The notes under the pieces: generated by a model
The model's database searches: none
Told to the model about the DNA's origin: nothing
What the model saw: only the letters and a program-made list of their open reading frames with translations
Position numbers and translations under genes: made by a program
Assembly: GCA_001600055.1 (NCBI GenBank)
Contig: BCIV01000012.1
Span: forward strand, 682,474-746,473
Direction of reading: 5' to 3'
Length of the DNA stretch: 64,000 bases
DNA from: Filobasidium wieringae
Lineage: Eukaryota > Basidiomycota > Tremellomycetes > Filobasidiales > Filobasidiaceae
In this document: piece after piece, positions 1 to 12,200 of the stretch
Numbering within the stretch: the stretch's first letter is position 1
Layout: every line of letters starts with the position of its first letter

Positions 1-3000
1 TTGAAAGGGTGGAAGGAAGTCGAGTATGAGGTCGTCAGGGATGCCGCTGATGTGAGTTGTTCGAGATTGAGGTCATGGGTTTGGGTTCTGATCCGCCTTT
101 GTGCATCCTTAGAACACCATCATTTGCTGTAACATGGAGAACTTTGATCCTCTTGGAACACACACTGGTGACTCGATCGTCGTCGCTCCTTCCCAAACCT
201 TGACCGACGAGGAATACCACATGCTCCGAAGTGCTGCGATCAAGATCGTCAGGCACGTCGGTGTTGTCGGTGAATGTAACGTAAGTAGGAAGTTCTAATG
301 GGTGGGTTGAGCGTATGCTGATGTTAGCCATGGTACAGGTTCAATACGCTTTGAACCCCAAGAGTAACGAGTACATGGTTATCGAGATGAACGCCCGTCT
401 TTCCCGATCCAGGTAAGTTTGCCTTTTCAAGGTCTCAAGAAGAGAGCAAAGGGCTGATGAGATAATCTGCTCGCAGTGCCTTGGCTTCCAAGGCTACCGG
501 TTACCCTTTGGCTTACACCGCCGCCAAGATCGCTCTCGGACACACTCTCCCTGAACTTCCCAACGCCGTGACTAAATCCACTACCGCTTGTTTCGAACCT
601 TCCCTCGATTACATTGTCACCAAGATCCCCAAGTGGGATTTGGCCAAGTTCCAATATGTCGAGAGGTTCGTGGGATCCGCCATGAAGTCGGTAGGAGAAG
701 TCATGGCTATCGGTAGGACTTTTGAGGAATCCTTGCAAAAGGCCATTCGTCAGGTTGATCCCCGATTCACCGGATTCGAGGCTTACTGGAAGCCCGAGGA
801 GATGGATTACTACTTGACCAACAACAACGATAGGCGTCTGTTCGCTATCGCTCATGCCATGCTCAACTTGGACTACACTGTTGATCGTCTACACGACCTT
901 ACCAAGATCGACAAGTGGTTCTTGTACAAGCTCGAGAACATTGTCGCCGTTCACAAGGCCATCAAGTCGACCAAGTTTGACGAGATCGACTTCAACTTGA
1001 TGATGACCGCAAAGAGGACTGGATTCTCTGATACCCAGATTGCTGACCTTACCGGAGCGAAGGAGGATCAAGTTCGAGCGCTCAGGAAGTCGTTGAAGAT
1101 CACTCCTTTCGTCAAGCGTATCGACACCTTGGCCGCAGAGTACCCCGCTCATACCAACTACCTTTATACCACTTATAATGCTACCACTCACGACGTCGAG
1201 TTCGATGAGCACGGTACCATGGTTTTGGGAAGTGGAGTGTACAGGATCGGAAGCAGTGTAGAGTTTGATTGGTGTGCCGTCACCTGTTCTCGAGCGATCA
1301 GGAAGATGGGCAAGAGGACCATCATGATCAACTACAACCCCGAGACGGTTTCTACCGATTTCGACGAGGCTGACAGGCTGTACTTTGAGGAACTCGGGTT
1401 CGAGAGGGTCATGGATATTTACGAGTTGGAGGCTGCTGAGGGAGCCGTCGTCAGTGTTGGAGGTGAGTGCACGAAAACGCTCAATAACTTTCAGGCAGAG
1501 AGACTGACTCGACCCATTCTTCTTAACCTTTTCTAGGACAACTTCCTCAGAACATCGCACTCAGGTTGAAGAACAGCGGAGTTAACGTTTTGGGAACCGC
1601 ACCTGAGCAGATCGACAACGCTGAGGACCGACACAAGTTCTCTTCCATCCTGGACAGCATCGGTGTTGATCAGCCAGACTGGACCGAAGCCGCCTCTCTC
1701 CAGGATGCTAAGGCTTTCGCTACCCGTGTTGGGTGAGTCTGATAGACTGGTTCTTGGTTCATTTCGGAAATACTGATTTGGCCGCTCTACCAGCTACCCT
1801 GTCCTGATCCGACCATCCTACGTGTTGTCGGGAGCTGCAATGAACGTTGTTTGGGATGAATCCACCATGGAGCACTTCTTGTCTGCTGCCGCCGACGTTT
1901 CACCTGATCACCCCGTCGTTATCACCAAGTTCATCGATAACGCCCAGGAGATCGATATTGACGCCGTCGCCCACAAGGGTCGTCTCATTGTCCATGCTGT
2001 TTCTGAGCACGTTGAAAACGCTGGTGTACACTCTGGAGATGCCACTCTCGTTCTTCCCCCATTCTCCTTGTCCGAGGAGGATCTCGAGCGATTGAAGGAA
2101 ATCGCTGAGAAGGTTGGAAAGGCTTGGGAAATCTCCGGGCCTTACAACATGCAGGTACGTTCGCAGGCGTTGCACTTCCTGTAAAGATCTTGTTGATAAC
2201 ACATCCTTCGTCTAGGTCATCCGAAAGCCACCTGTTGATGGAAAGCCTGCTGAGCTCAAGGTTATTGAGTGTAACTTGCGAGCTTCTCGATCCTTCCCGT
2301 ATGTCTTTCTCCTACTCGGCATTGCTCTGAGACTGAGAAGAATTTCTTCGTTACTGCAGCTTCGTATCCAAGGTTCTGGGACACAACTTCATTGGTAAGC
2401 TAGCAAGCTATTTTGCTCATTAGCTCATCTCTAACCTATTCCTGCTTGCAGATACCGCATCTGCTGCCATCATGGACCAGAACGTACCTGAGCCAATGGA
2501 TCTGATGAAGATCAAGCGAGATTACGTTGCCATCAAGGTACCTCAGTTCAGTTGGACTCGATTGGGAGGAGCCGATCCCTTCTTGGGAGTCGAGATGGCC
2601 AGTACCGGAGAAGTTGCTTCATTCGGTAAGACCATGGAGGAGGCCTATTGGGCAAGTATGCTTTCCGTAAACGGATTCAAGCCGCCTCAGCCAGGCAGGG
2701 GTAAGTTGCGTCTCTAGCTCAGTCCACAGTAGCATCGAAGTCTGACCCGTCATTGCGGTTGCAATAGGTATTTTGATCGGAGGTGACATTAACAAGCCCG
2801 AGTTGGCTACGATCGCAACCGAGTTGACGCAATTGGGATACAAGCTGTACTGTACTAACGACAAGGTCAAGGAGTGAGTCACTCTTCTCAAGCGCTTGCA
2901 AGAGGCTACAACTAAGAGGCATCTTCGAAACTAGGTTCATCAACAACTTGCCATACATGAACATCAAGAAGATCTTCTTCCCTGTCAAGGACAAGAGGAA

Positions 3001-3396
3001 GTTGCGAGAAGTATTTGAGGAGCATGAGATTGCTGCTGTCATCAACTTGGCTAAGTCTCGAGGCCGAGACACTTTGGATGAAGATTACGTTGCCAGGCGG
3101 TGAGTGCTCCTCTCTGCACGCTTTTTTTTGGACTGATGACTGATCTTCCTTCGTGATTGTAGAGACGCCGTCGATTTCGGTATCGCCTTGTTCAATGAGC
3201 CTCGAACCGCTCAGCTCTTCGTTAGGGCTTTGGCAGCCAAGATACCACAAGGAGGTTTGCAACCTTACAGCGAGGGAGAGATCCCATCAGAAGTCAAGGT
3301 CAGTACCCCTTCAAAACTCATAGCATGTATTGTTTGCTGAATCAGCTTTCACCCGAACAGAGCTGGCGAGAATTTGTTGGACCAGGAGATTATTGA
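1..3396 (+). CDS. CPA2: Carbamoyl-phosphate synthase, arginine-specific large subunit (5'-truncated by window edge)
   Basis: Makes carbamoyl phosphate from bicarbonate, ATP and the ammonia delivered by the small subunit, feeding arginine synthesis. Thirteen exons splice in phase: 1-51, 113-280, 339-412, 477-1462, 1537-1732, 1794-2154, 2216-2298, 2360-2394, 2452-2700, 2768-2873, 2935-3099, 3163-3298, 3361-3396, giving 881 codons plus stop. The N-terminus lies upstream of the window. Near the start is the family signature [13 protein letters not shown] followed by VVAPSQTL. The second ATP-grasp half follows ([14 protein letters not shown], about residues 440-455 of the visible part), then an MGS-like allosteric domain ([13 protein letters not shown] onward). 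The protein stops directly after that domain with no dihydroorotase or aspartate transcarbamoylase. This argues for the stand-alone arginine enzyme rather than the URA2/CAD fusion. Confidence 0.93.
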
Positions 3397-4809
3397 TCGG
3401 TTCTAAGATAGATGCACGAGGGTCCGCCTTTGGGACTTGTACTAGTTTTTCAATCTTATTTCGCCACATGGAGGCAACACGATCACAATACATAGTACTG
3501 AATCTAGCGAGGCATTGACACAGAACAGAGTAGAGCTAGAGATATACTCTTTCATTTTGGACCTTATGCTTGGGTAACAGAATTTGCCACGCTTGTTCAT
3601 CATTGCCATTCACCTCGGTGTATGATACCAGCTTGCATCAGTTGGTCAAGGGGGATGTAGCAAAGAATTAAAGTCTGATTGTGAAGCAGTTATGTAGAGT
3701 TTTCGAAAACACTTGTGTACCTCCATGTCAGGAGGAAGTACATCTTTTGAGTCAAGTCCCTCTTTTGAAGCATAGCCTGGATAGAGACGGGTGCGGTCTA
3801 TCGCCCTTTCGGGGGTGGGGTAGAAGGAGGGGTTGGACTATGTGATGGAGGTCGACTTGAGACTCGCTTTCGAATAGATTGGTCTCTGCTTTCACTCACT
3901 AGGCGTCTGCCTGAAGTTTGGGTGTATCCAATTGGCTGTAAGACCTGTAGATCGAAAATAAATTAGTTGTACGAAACGTTCGCAACACTTGACCTGATGG
4001 CTTACATTGTAATCGTCAATAAAATCCGAAGCTGAAGGTGATTGCTTAAAGTTTTGATGGTATATGACCTAATGCCCAAACAGCTGTTGTTGGACTGCCA
4101 ATCCAATGCCTTATATAGCCCATCTCTTATTGCTTGTACGTGATCGGCGGGGTTTCGAGATCCCTATACGCAATCCACATCCTTTGTCTTCGGGCGAGTT
4201 TTTGCCAAATGCCTGCCGAGATGGCACAACTGGCCCGCGTGCTTCATCCGCAGTCAAGAACCAGTGATGATTCATGAAAGGGAAGTTCAGGTTTTGTGGA
4301 CGCTAGCGTATAACGCAAGTTGACGGCTTCCTAATGCACTGCTCGGCAGGTGCATCGCGCAGGGAGACGCGCGTCTTATTGCACGTTCTTGCGAATCGCT
4401 ACGATATCTCAGCGGTACTTGAATGTTGCAGTCTCGCTGACATACAACTTCGACATGCACGAGTCCACGTCCGGACTGCACCAGTGATATACAACAAGAC
4501 GTGGCACCGAGAGCTACCCTCCTCCCGAAGTTTAGTTGGTTCTTGGTACTAGCGGCCAAATTCCTGGGATGAGGAGGATTAGGTCCCCCTGCCGGCTAGC
4601 TGCGTTTGGAAGCATTCAGAGCCTACCGCACTCAACGTGCCCCCAACCATCGCCCTGATAGCAGGGGATATGTCAAAGGAATCACGCGCGGGGCAACGTT
4701 TCAAGTGTGCCGAGGTTGAAAATGGTGACACATAAACAGTCACTTCGGAGCAGGAGGAACGTTTGCGATGTTTGTGATGGAGACTCGTACATTCAGTAGA
4801 TCTAACAGC
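3397..4809. other. Intergenic interval, no gene recognised
   Basis: This stretch holds the CPA2 3' region and the promoter of the downstream secreted-protein gene. The open frames here are short, lack convincing codon usage and do not chain through splice sites into anything I recognise. Confidence 0.5.
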
Positions 4810-5705
4810 ATGCAGTACACTTCGAAGCTCTTCTTATCAGCTGTTCTTGCTGTTTTGGCGGGACTGCCCGTTTTCGCTGAGATATATCACGAGCCGCGCA
4901 ACCTGAAAGAATTGGCAGGTCCCGCTGGATTTGCAGTATCATATGCACCTCCGGCTCCTCCAGTATACGCTTGGGATGCTTCCAAGTCCCAAGGAATCTC
5001 TACCTTCAAGGACGAGATCTTCACTGGTGGTGGTTGTGTGACGGTTTTACTTTATGACAATATCGTCCAACGAGTAGCCTCGAGACATGACGCGAAACGA
5101 CCGGAGAAGGCGGTGCCTAATGGAGTTTCCGTTTGGTGCGTCGACTCCCATCCGAATCTCGGTGGGATAGATGCATCCCTTGTTGTTGGTTACAATACCA
5201 CGTTCGGAGATACCGGAAACGAATCAGCGTTTCTGGTTCTAGGGTGAGCTGATAGGTTACATATTTTCTTCCGAGTGGATGGTTATTGATTGTTTTCTTT
5301 GAATTAGCGGAATTCAAAGCCTGGACCAAGGGGGAGGGTCACGTTCGTATGCAATGTCTACAAAGGATCCTCAGTTCTATTTCTCTCAGAAGGAACCGAA
5401 GCATTTCAAAGGGCGAGCTTCCCAAATCATAATTGCGCATATTCTGGTCATAATCACTTACATGTAGACAAACATTTGCAGGCTGGAAACACAGTTACTC
5501 GAGTATCTCCGCGAATCGGGAGTTCCGCGAGTCGGTGGAGGATCGACGAAAGAGGGCGAACCGTTGAGGGTTTTGGACCCATACGGTAAGGTCTCGTGTC
5601 AGGATACATAGCGTACCAAGTTGATAAATCCTTCGACGAACAGCTGCTGCTATGGGTGACCCGTATGGATACAATGGTACGGTAGACTCGTTTCTATATC
5701 AGTGA
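4810..5705 (+). CDS. Small secreted protein of unknown function
   Basis: Four exons (4810-5243, 5308-5346, 5482-5585, 5644-5705) join in phase to a 212-residue protein. The chosen ATG (4810) gives a clean signal peptide: MQYTSK, then a hydrophobic stretch (about residues 7-20) ending PVFA before E. An in-frame ATG at 4768 would add 14 polar residues in front and spoil the signal. The mature part has only two cysteines (GGGCV and VWCVD), potential N-glycosylation sites at NTT and NES, Gly-rich segments, and no membrane segment. The third intron-exon junction (gtatgc to ttgcag, 134 nt) was chosen because it alone keeps the frame through LETQLLEYLRES. I do not recognise a family. A cell-wall, extracellular or effector-like protein is possible but not shown. 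Confidence 0.6.
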
Positions 5706-7029
5706 TCTGAAGGATTACATCATCGTAATGAGATTGACTTCGTCAATGATAGCCGATGAAATGGAGGAACCTCCCTGACTCGTGTTTGCCAGTAATGAAA
5801 AGACATACTTGGTCTTGATGCTGCTTGTTGCAAGGAAGGCTCTGGCTGTGGGTCTGCTATAAGATGTGATTGTTATCTTGGTAATCGCACAGGCTGCCGT
5901 TAGATGGCGAGCCTTTGATCAGTGATCCTGCCTCTCCCGTGTCGCAACTCCACTGTGACAGGCGATTCTTATGCTATGAAACTCAACTTGAATATGCTAC
6001 CACATGAAACGTCTAGAACCACCGAAACCCGGAACGTCCTTTCCTCCGTCGAGGAGCGGGGGGGGCTGACGTGGAATGGCTGTAACCCCTGATACCGATT
6101 CCCGGGATCTGACAGTGGACGGAAAACCACCGCTTCTGCGCGAGCGATGTGACTCCCCTCGCTGAGTATACCCGGACACGATCGACGTCCGTGAGAACGA
6201 ACCCCCGGCGATAGATCAACCACTCTCGAGGCCGTGTTTCACATGTCTGCTGGTTCCGGAACCAACTCCTCGGTCAATTCTCACGCTCGGTCGCAATCTG
6301 ATTCCGGCTAAACGATACCTCCGCTCCTTGCCCACGCGATGTCGAAACGTCTGACGACGATGTGAACGGTTTTCGCTTACGCAGTCTTGGCTTTTTCCGA
6401 TTAGATCAACGAAATCAGGTCGAGGTGATGATGATATCACGATCCTGATGACGACCTTTGAATTCCATGACCACGTCGGTGATGGCTGATCTGAACACGT
6501 GCTGACATTGGCCTGCGTATCTATCATCCCAAGTCTCGGTCGACCGGTACGAGATCGTCAACCGCCGAGACAAGGGGATGACCAAGTGACCAAACGGGGA
6601 CCTGTGTAAGCGGGCTCCGGGCTATGTCGATTTCGAAATTTCCGATTCCTCTTGTCATGTCTACCATACAAACTCTTCTCGAATACGGGAATTACAAGCC
6701 GTTACTACGCATACTACTGAAATCCTTCTTTGACCTTGTCCGTTTGACGTTTCCTGAAATTTGTTTCTGACCAATGCGATAATGATGATATGTGGTGGAG
6801 GATGTGCGTGTGTGTGTGTGTATGTGTGTGTATGTGTATGCGTGAGGGTGATGAAGGGACGAATGATACTATATTATATATTGTCGAGAGAGAGGTGTAG
6901 GTAGATCCTTGAAAACCTTGATTTCCATCCTGATAACGAGCAGATAGCAGTAGCAAGAGGATTATGACCACGTTCCGGTCCGGTATAGGTGATGATATAG
7001 AGTATATAGAAAGTGGCGTGTGTGCGGAA
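5706..7029. other. Intergenic interval with TG microsatellite
   Basis: Convergent 3' ends of the secreted-protein gene and the minus-strand cyclin gene meet here. It contains a TG/TATG dinucleotide tract at 6803-6844. No chained coding exons were seen. Confidence 0.5.
6803..6844. repeat. TG dinucleotide microsatellite
   Basis: About 42 nt of alternating TG interrupted by single A and C substitutions, lying in the probable 3' flank of the minus-strand cyclin gene. Confidence 0.9.
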
Positions 7030-9257
7030 TCACCACCAAGCGACAGAAGCTCGGTGTTCCCTGATGGGAACCGGTTTACTTCCTTGCCTATCGATGCTCA
7101 TTGCTCTTGCGACCTGATGAGCGCTCTTGGCTGGCTGTGCGATCGGGCTTGGGGTCTGACAGGGCTGACTGTCCGGGCTGGACTGGTTCGAGCTGTCGTT
7201 CGTCAAGGAAGGATGAGGCGAGTTGTGTAGGTGAGAAGCGGACGAGTAGGGCGAGGAGACGGTGGTGTTGGTCCCCAAAGTCTCCGTACTCCTATCGGAT
7301 CTTCGAGGCTTGGAAGGTGGTCTGAGGTACTGCTCTGGATGAGCGCCCGAGGTTCTTGGCCAAGTAGTGGATAGGGCGGGAATATGACCCTCATCCTCGA
7401 TCTCTTCGTAGTTGTCTTCGTCACCATCATCATCCACCTCTCCCTCCCCCTTGTAACGATCCAGCGCCATCCTCTTCCCACTCGCAGTCGATCGGGACGA
7501 TCTCGCCACCTCCGCCCCGGTCCTAAAATACGCTCCAGCGTGTGAACCCTGCCCGGCGACCTGTTGATGGACGTGCACAGGGTGTCTCTCAAACCCCGCA
7601 GTGGAGGAAGACGCGCTGGCTGGGTTCATGAGGTTCAGACTCCAACCGGAACTAGACCTGCTGGCGGTGGACAGCTTGTCCTTCCCCACGGCGGCCATGA
7701 CGTTGGCTTTCGAGCTCCTCCTTGCGTTCAGGGAAGGTAGCGCGGCCCCCACCGGTCCAGTCGAACCGGGATGAAAGGTCGGGATGCTCGAGGAGGAAGC
7801 GGTAGGACAGGCCACATGACCGTTACTAGTAAAGTTTATACTGGACGAAAGCGGGATCCCGGATTGCGAGCGAGAAGAGGACGGTCGTTTGCTTATCGAC
7901 ATGGCCGGTGGTGTCCTTCCTCGACTACTGCCGCTCGCTGCGGAGCCGGAGATGGGTGTCATGGCGGGTGAACCTGACCTCGCGTTCCAGTTTTTGGAAT
8001 AAGAGTTCCTGCTAGGTAACCCGGCCGTGATCCTCTGCATATCCATCCCCGCGCTGGTCGGTCGGGAAGCGGAAGCCAAGGGAGTCTGTACCCCGTTGGA
8101 TGGCTGGGCGGTCTGGTTGATGGTGGAGTGGGAGTTGGAGGTGGAGGTAGAAGAAGGAACGTATCCTTGTTCCCTTGCGAAGAATTGTTGTTGAGCTTCC
8201 ATTTGGGCTTGAGATTGAGCACGGATGGCGGCTTTCTTCGCGTTGTAGGCCAAGGTGGAATGTTCCGCTTTGAGCTTGGCCTCGAACGCGTCCACTTCCG
8301 CTGCCGATGGGTTCTGAGAGTTGAAGAAAAGATAGGTATATAAGTCCTCTGTTCCCTCTCGGATCGATATAAAGAGTGGACGAGCGACTTACCAAGTTCC
8401 ACTCCAAATACCCACACATCTCCCTCTCCATCTGATTCATCTCCTTCAAACTGAACATCTTCTGAGCGACGATAGCCCAACTCTGGTTGGAGTAGGTATC
8501 GTCACAGACGACCTTGCTGGCGATCATGAATGCGCTGATAAAGAGTCGATGTCCGCTTGATCCCCTGGCCGATGGGTATCGAGCTTTGAGACGGGAGAGG
8601 AGGAGGAGACCGGAGAGGGTCACAAAGTGAGGAAGACGTGTTCGATGTAACGAGTACTTTTGGCAGGGAGAAAATTTTCATGTCAGTGTCCCGATGTATT
8701 ATAGAGCGAAAAAAGGTAAGACTCACTGCAATAAAGTGCGCTAATGATGGTTGAGGAGCGTTGGGGATGGTTTGGGGAGGGATGATGGGACAGTTGAAAA
8801 GACTGATGATGAACCTGGCGGACATCTTTGCGGTCTCTTCTTGTCCATAATAAGGATCCTTGTACACCTTCTTCTCCCTCACGGGAGCTTGTACGGGAAC
8901 GCTGTCGTGTTCCTGTTTGACCATGGTCGGTTGTGTCGTCGTCTGATAAGTCTGAGTAGCGGACATGTTGATCGAGCTACTGTTGGTGGTGGTGGACTGT
9001 TGAGGACGAGAATGTCGTTTAAAGGAAAGGAGGTGATCCATTTGAGGTTTACCGGAGATGAGACGGGTGGTTCCGGATGGACGAAGGCGATGGATTCGAC
9101 GACGGGTTGCAGGGGAGAGAAGGACGTAGGGTGTATGTCGATGCGGAGTGGAGGTTGCGGAGGAAGATCGAGAGTGGGATGTGGTGGATGTGAGAGTGGT
9201 AGTGGCGGTAGTGAAGGAAGGTAGAGCGAGAGATAAAGAGACAAGATTGTCAGTCAT
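7030..9257 (-). CDS. PCL1: Pho80/Pcl-type cyclin (Pho85 kinase partner)
   Basis: A cyclin that would activate a Pho85/CDK5-like kinase, linking nutrient or polarity signals to the cell cycle. Three exons (9257-8727, 8656-8393, 8313-7030) join in phase to 692 residues. The cyclin box runs from about residue 125 (YYGQEETAKMSARFI) through FVTLSGLLLLSRLK, GHRLFISAFMIASKV and WAIVAQKMFSL to EREMCGYLEWNL, the order typical of Pcl cyclins. The C-terminal 420 residues are Ser/Pro/Gln-rich, apparently disordered, and contain many S/T-P sites, so phosphoregulation is likely. The start at 9257 is the first ATG; a second in-frame ATG at 9041 (MDHLLSFKRH) is an equally plausible start. The symbol is by family, since paralogues of this subgroup cannot be separated by eye. 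Confidence 0.85.
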
Positions 9258-12200
9258 TCCGATTCGACTGGTGTGGTGTGAAGGAGAATCGAGGCAGGAG
9301 CGTATCGCAAGAGAGAGAGAGCGTGTGTGTGCTTGTATATATGCAAGTGGCAGTGCCAGTCGCAGTGAGAGATATCGGCGGAGGAGCGAAAGATGTCCCG
9401 TGTAACGAGCAAACGATGGAATGAAACGTTTGCCGTTGCCCCTTTGGCTGCCGTGTTTCCGTTTCTGATGGATAACGACGCAAGGGAAGCGGCTGCACAG
9501 CGCACAGTTACGCTGACAGGACGCTCGCTCGGTATTGCTCGGCTTGATTCCACCGGTTCAGTTCGAGAGGGATTGTCGTTGTGGCAGATGNCACGAGGCG
9601 ATATCGCATGTCACTGGTATTCGGTCCAGAGGTCGATCGGACCCAACGCCTCCTCCGTCTCCGACACTTCTCCGAGTGCGAGCGAGTACGTGAGTGAGTG
9701 CGAGTGGAGTGATGGAAGGAAAGGAAAGGAAAGGAGAGGAGTGATTCACAAGCGTGATGATCATCTCCATCACGGCCGAGCTCACGGTCTCGCCATGCCA
9801 TCCACCATCCTTTCCTTCTTTTGTTGTTTCACTCTCACCCTCCCCCGGTCCGTAAAGCCCGGCAAGAAAGCGAGGAGGTGATCATCCCTTTGACCCCTTG
9901 ATCGAAGCTTACACTCGATCATTCGTTTCATGTTGAGCTCGTTCGATCGGATCATGCGAAACCGATAGAAGGGGATAGGAACGGGGAGACCAGAAGGAGA
10001 ACATGACACACACAACAGGTGAGGAAGTGAGACTGACCTAGAATGTTCTACCACTCGTTGCTCCTACGGGATTACCCTTTTCTAATCGGACTACTCTTGA
10101 TTGCCCTCGATTGCGGGAGAGCTCAAGGTGAAGGTGTGGTGTGGTGTAGTGAATGTCTGTCGAGGTAAGGTAGATCGATTCGCAATGAGAGGATGAGGTG
10201 GTAGAGGATGGTTGAATAGTTGTGTGTATCGCTGGTCTAAACCAAAATCACTCCGCCTCGTAGTCTGCCTACGGTGTTATAGTATATATCTCTACCGGCG
10301 GTGGGGTGGACGATCAAAAGCGAGCGGAGGAAGTAAAGTAGAAGTGGCAGAGGGGGGAAGATTGTATAACCCCAAGTCGCCGAGAGTCAAGTTGCTGAGA
10401 TGAGTGAGTGAGTGAGTGAGATGAGTCGTCGGTCGGGTCGATCGGGAATACCGTGGGTCCCACGTCTCGGTGGTAGCGCAGGTTGCAAAGTTCAGGGGTG
10501 CCGTTTGTGCGAGAGTGTTTGGAGGGTGTGTAGTAAGATCGGTTTTGACACGGACGAACGGACGGACGGGCGGGCTTCTTGCTCGTTCAAATTCTCATTG
10601 ACAAACCCGGCAATACACCAGTAAGCCGATCGTGGGAAGAGACTATTATCTCTGCTAGTGAGTGGGTGAGTAGGGTATGCGTCGTGCGTGTCCGTGTGTG
10701 TGGATCGAATGACTCGTTGGGATCGCTGGAATCAGGGTCGAGCGGGGATAAGAAGAACCGTCTCTCCAGTCTAGGGATCGTTCGAGGTCTCTTTCGTACG
10801 AACGCACTCGTTCAAACGTAAAATGACGGGCTTGGGGGGATGACTACGCTCTACTACTACACGCTCTGCAAGACCGGTCGGGTTGAGGAGATCTCTCGCT
10901 CGCGCGGCTTGGCGAAATGCGGACGAACGGACCCAATTCCACTGCGCAAACCGTATCCTCCTTCTCACTCTCAGGGCCCAAAAACAAGGTGGGGGTTTGG
11001 GTGGAACTCGATCTCGCTCACGAAAAGGCAAAACAGAAACCCGGGCCACGTCAACGCCCCCTCGCCCTCCGGCGCTCCGATCACCCCTTCGCTCGGTAGG
11101 TAACGAGAACGTAATCACCTTCCGCTGACAGACAAAGGGATCCTGGCGAGACCCGTTTGTTGTAATTACCCGGTTCGGGATGGGTCACCCTCCCATCGGA
11201 TCGAAGGGTACCGGATCGACCGCGCGGGTTCGGTGGTTTTTCGCGACAGAGCCGCGACCTCGACGGGGAGAGTTCGGGGATAGTGAGGAGCGGAAGGTGA
11301 TCGAATTCGACTTGACAGACATGGGACGGCCGGAGGTTTCTCACATGGGTTTGAGGATGACAAAAGGAGGTTCATCCTGTGTTGGTGGACGTGGATATGA
11401 CAACAGGCGGATCAACAGATCCACCCGGATGGTTTGAGATTGTTCAAATTAGGGGAACGTGTGAGACGCGCATATGCCGGTTGACTAGGGTTTTACCGGG
11501 GACCTTCATTTGTCTTTCCAGATGAATGGGCGTGGACGAACCGATATTCTAGGTCAGACATGGTAAACATCTGGTAGATCAACAACAACAATAGCGACAC
11601 TCGACGGCCGTTTCTTCCGTACAAACGACCCCATACTGTACCTCAACAAAGAGCGTGCCATCTCTCGGAGCTTGGAGCAAGGTTCTCCACATCCATACGC
11701 GAACTCTCCTCCGGTTCTAAGCTCGCTCCATTTGCGCGCGAGCCATACCTGGGGGTCATGCGATAAGAACCGCATATCTATTCTCGTCCAATTACTCCGC
11801 TTCAGAGCATGTGCGGGGCCGGAGTGGGGGTCGTCAGTGGTCCGTGTGAAACACGTGAGAGCTCGTATGGGGTAGATTCGGTCCGCAATAGTCTTCGTTT
11901 GATCCCGGTCGACAGGTCTGTGTGCCAAGATCGTGGATGTTCGATATTCTGATTACGTTCACAATGATTGCGTTTCAGGACGATGATGCAAAAAAGGTAC
12001 AACAGATGATGGTGAACACGAATCATCCCGCAACTCGGTCGTTTCTTTTCGATTCGAAAGATATACAGGGCCTATCGGAAAGAGGGGATCAATATTATCC
12101 TCCGGCACAAATAAAGCTAGCGCGGACGGTACGCCCTGAATCCGAGAGTGCAATGGGTATGACGATGGATATCGAAGAACTTCGTTCAAATTGCTTTCCC

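Noticed and set aside
427..1560. Long minus-strand open frames opposite CPA2 exon 4
   Set aside because: They are antisense shadows of a conserved, correctly spliced enzyme; composition and lack of splice context argue against coding.
1..3396. Identification as the pyrimidine CAD/URA2 multienzyme
   Set aside because: The coding frame ends immediately after the MGS-like domain and no aspartate transcarbamoylase follows.
6714..6971. Minus-strand ORF with His-Thr repeats (THTHTHTH)
   Set aside because: It is a translation of the TG microsatellite.
8751..9244. Plus- and minus-strand ORFs overlapping the cyclin 5' exon in other frames
   Set aside because: Low-complexity shadows of the Ser/Thr-rich cyclin N-terminus.
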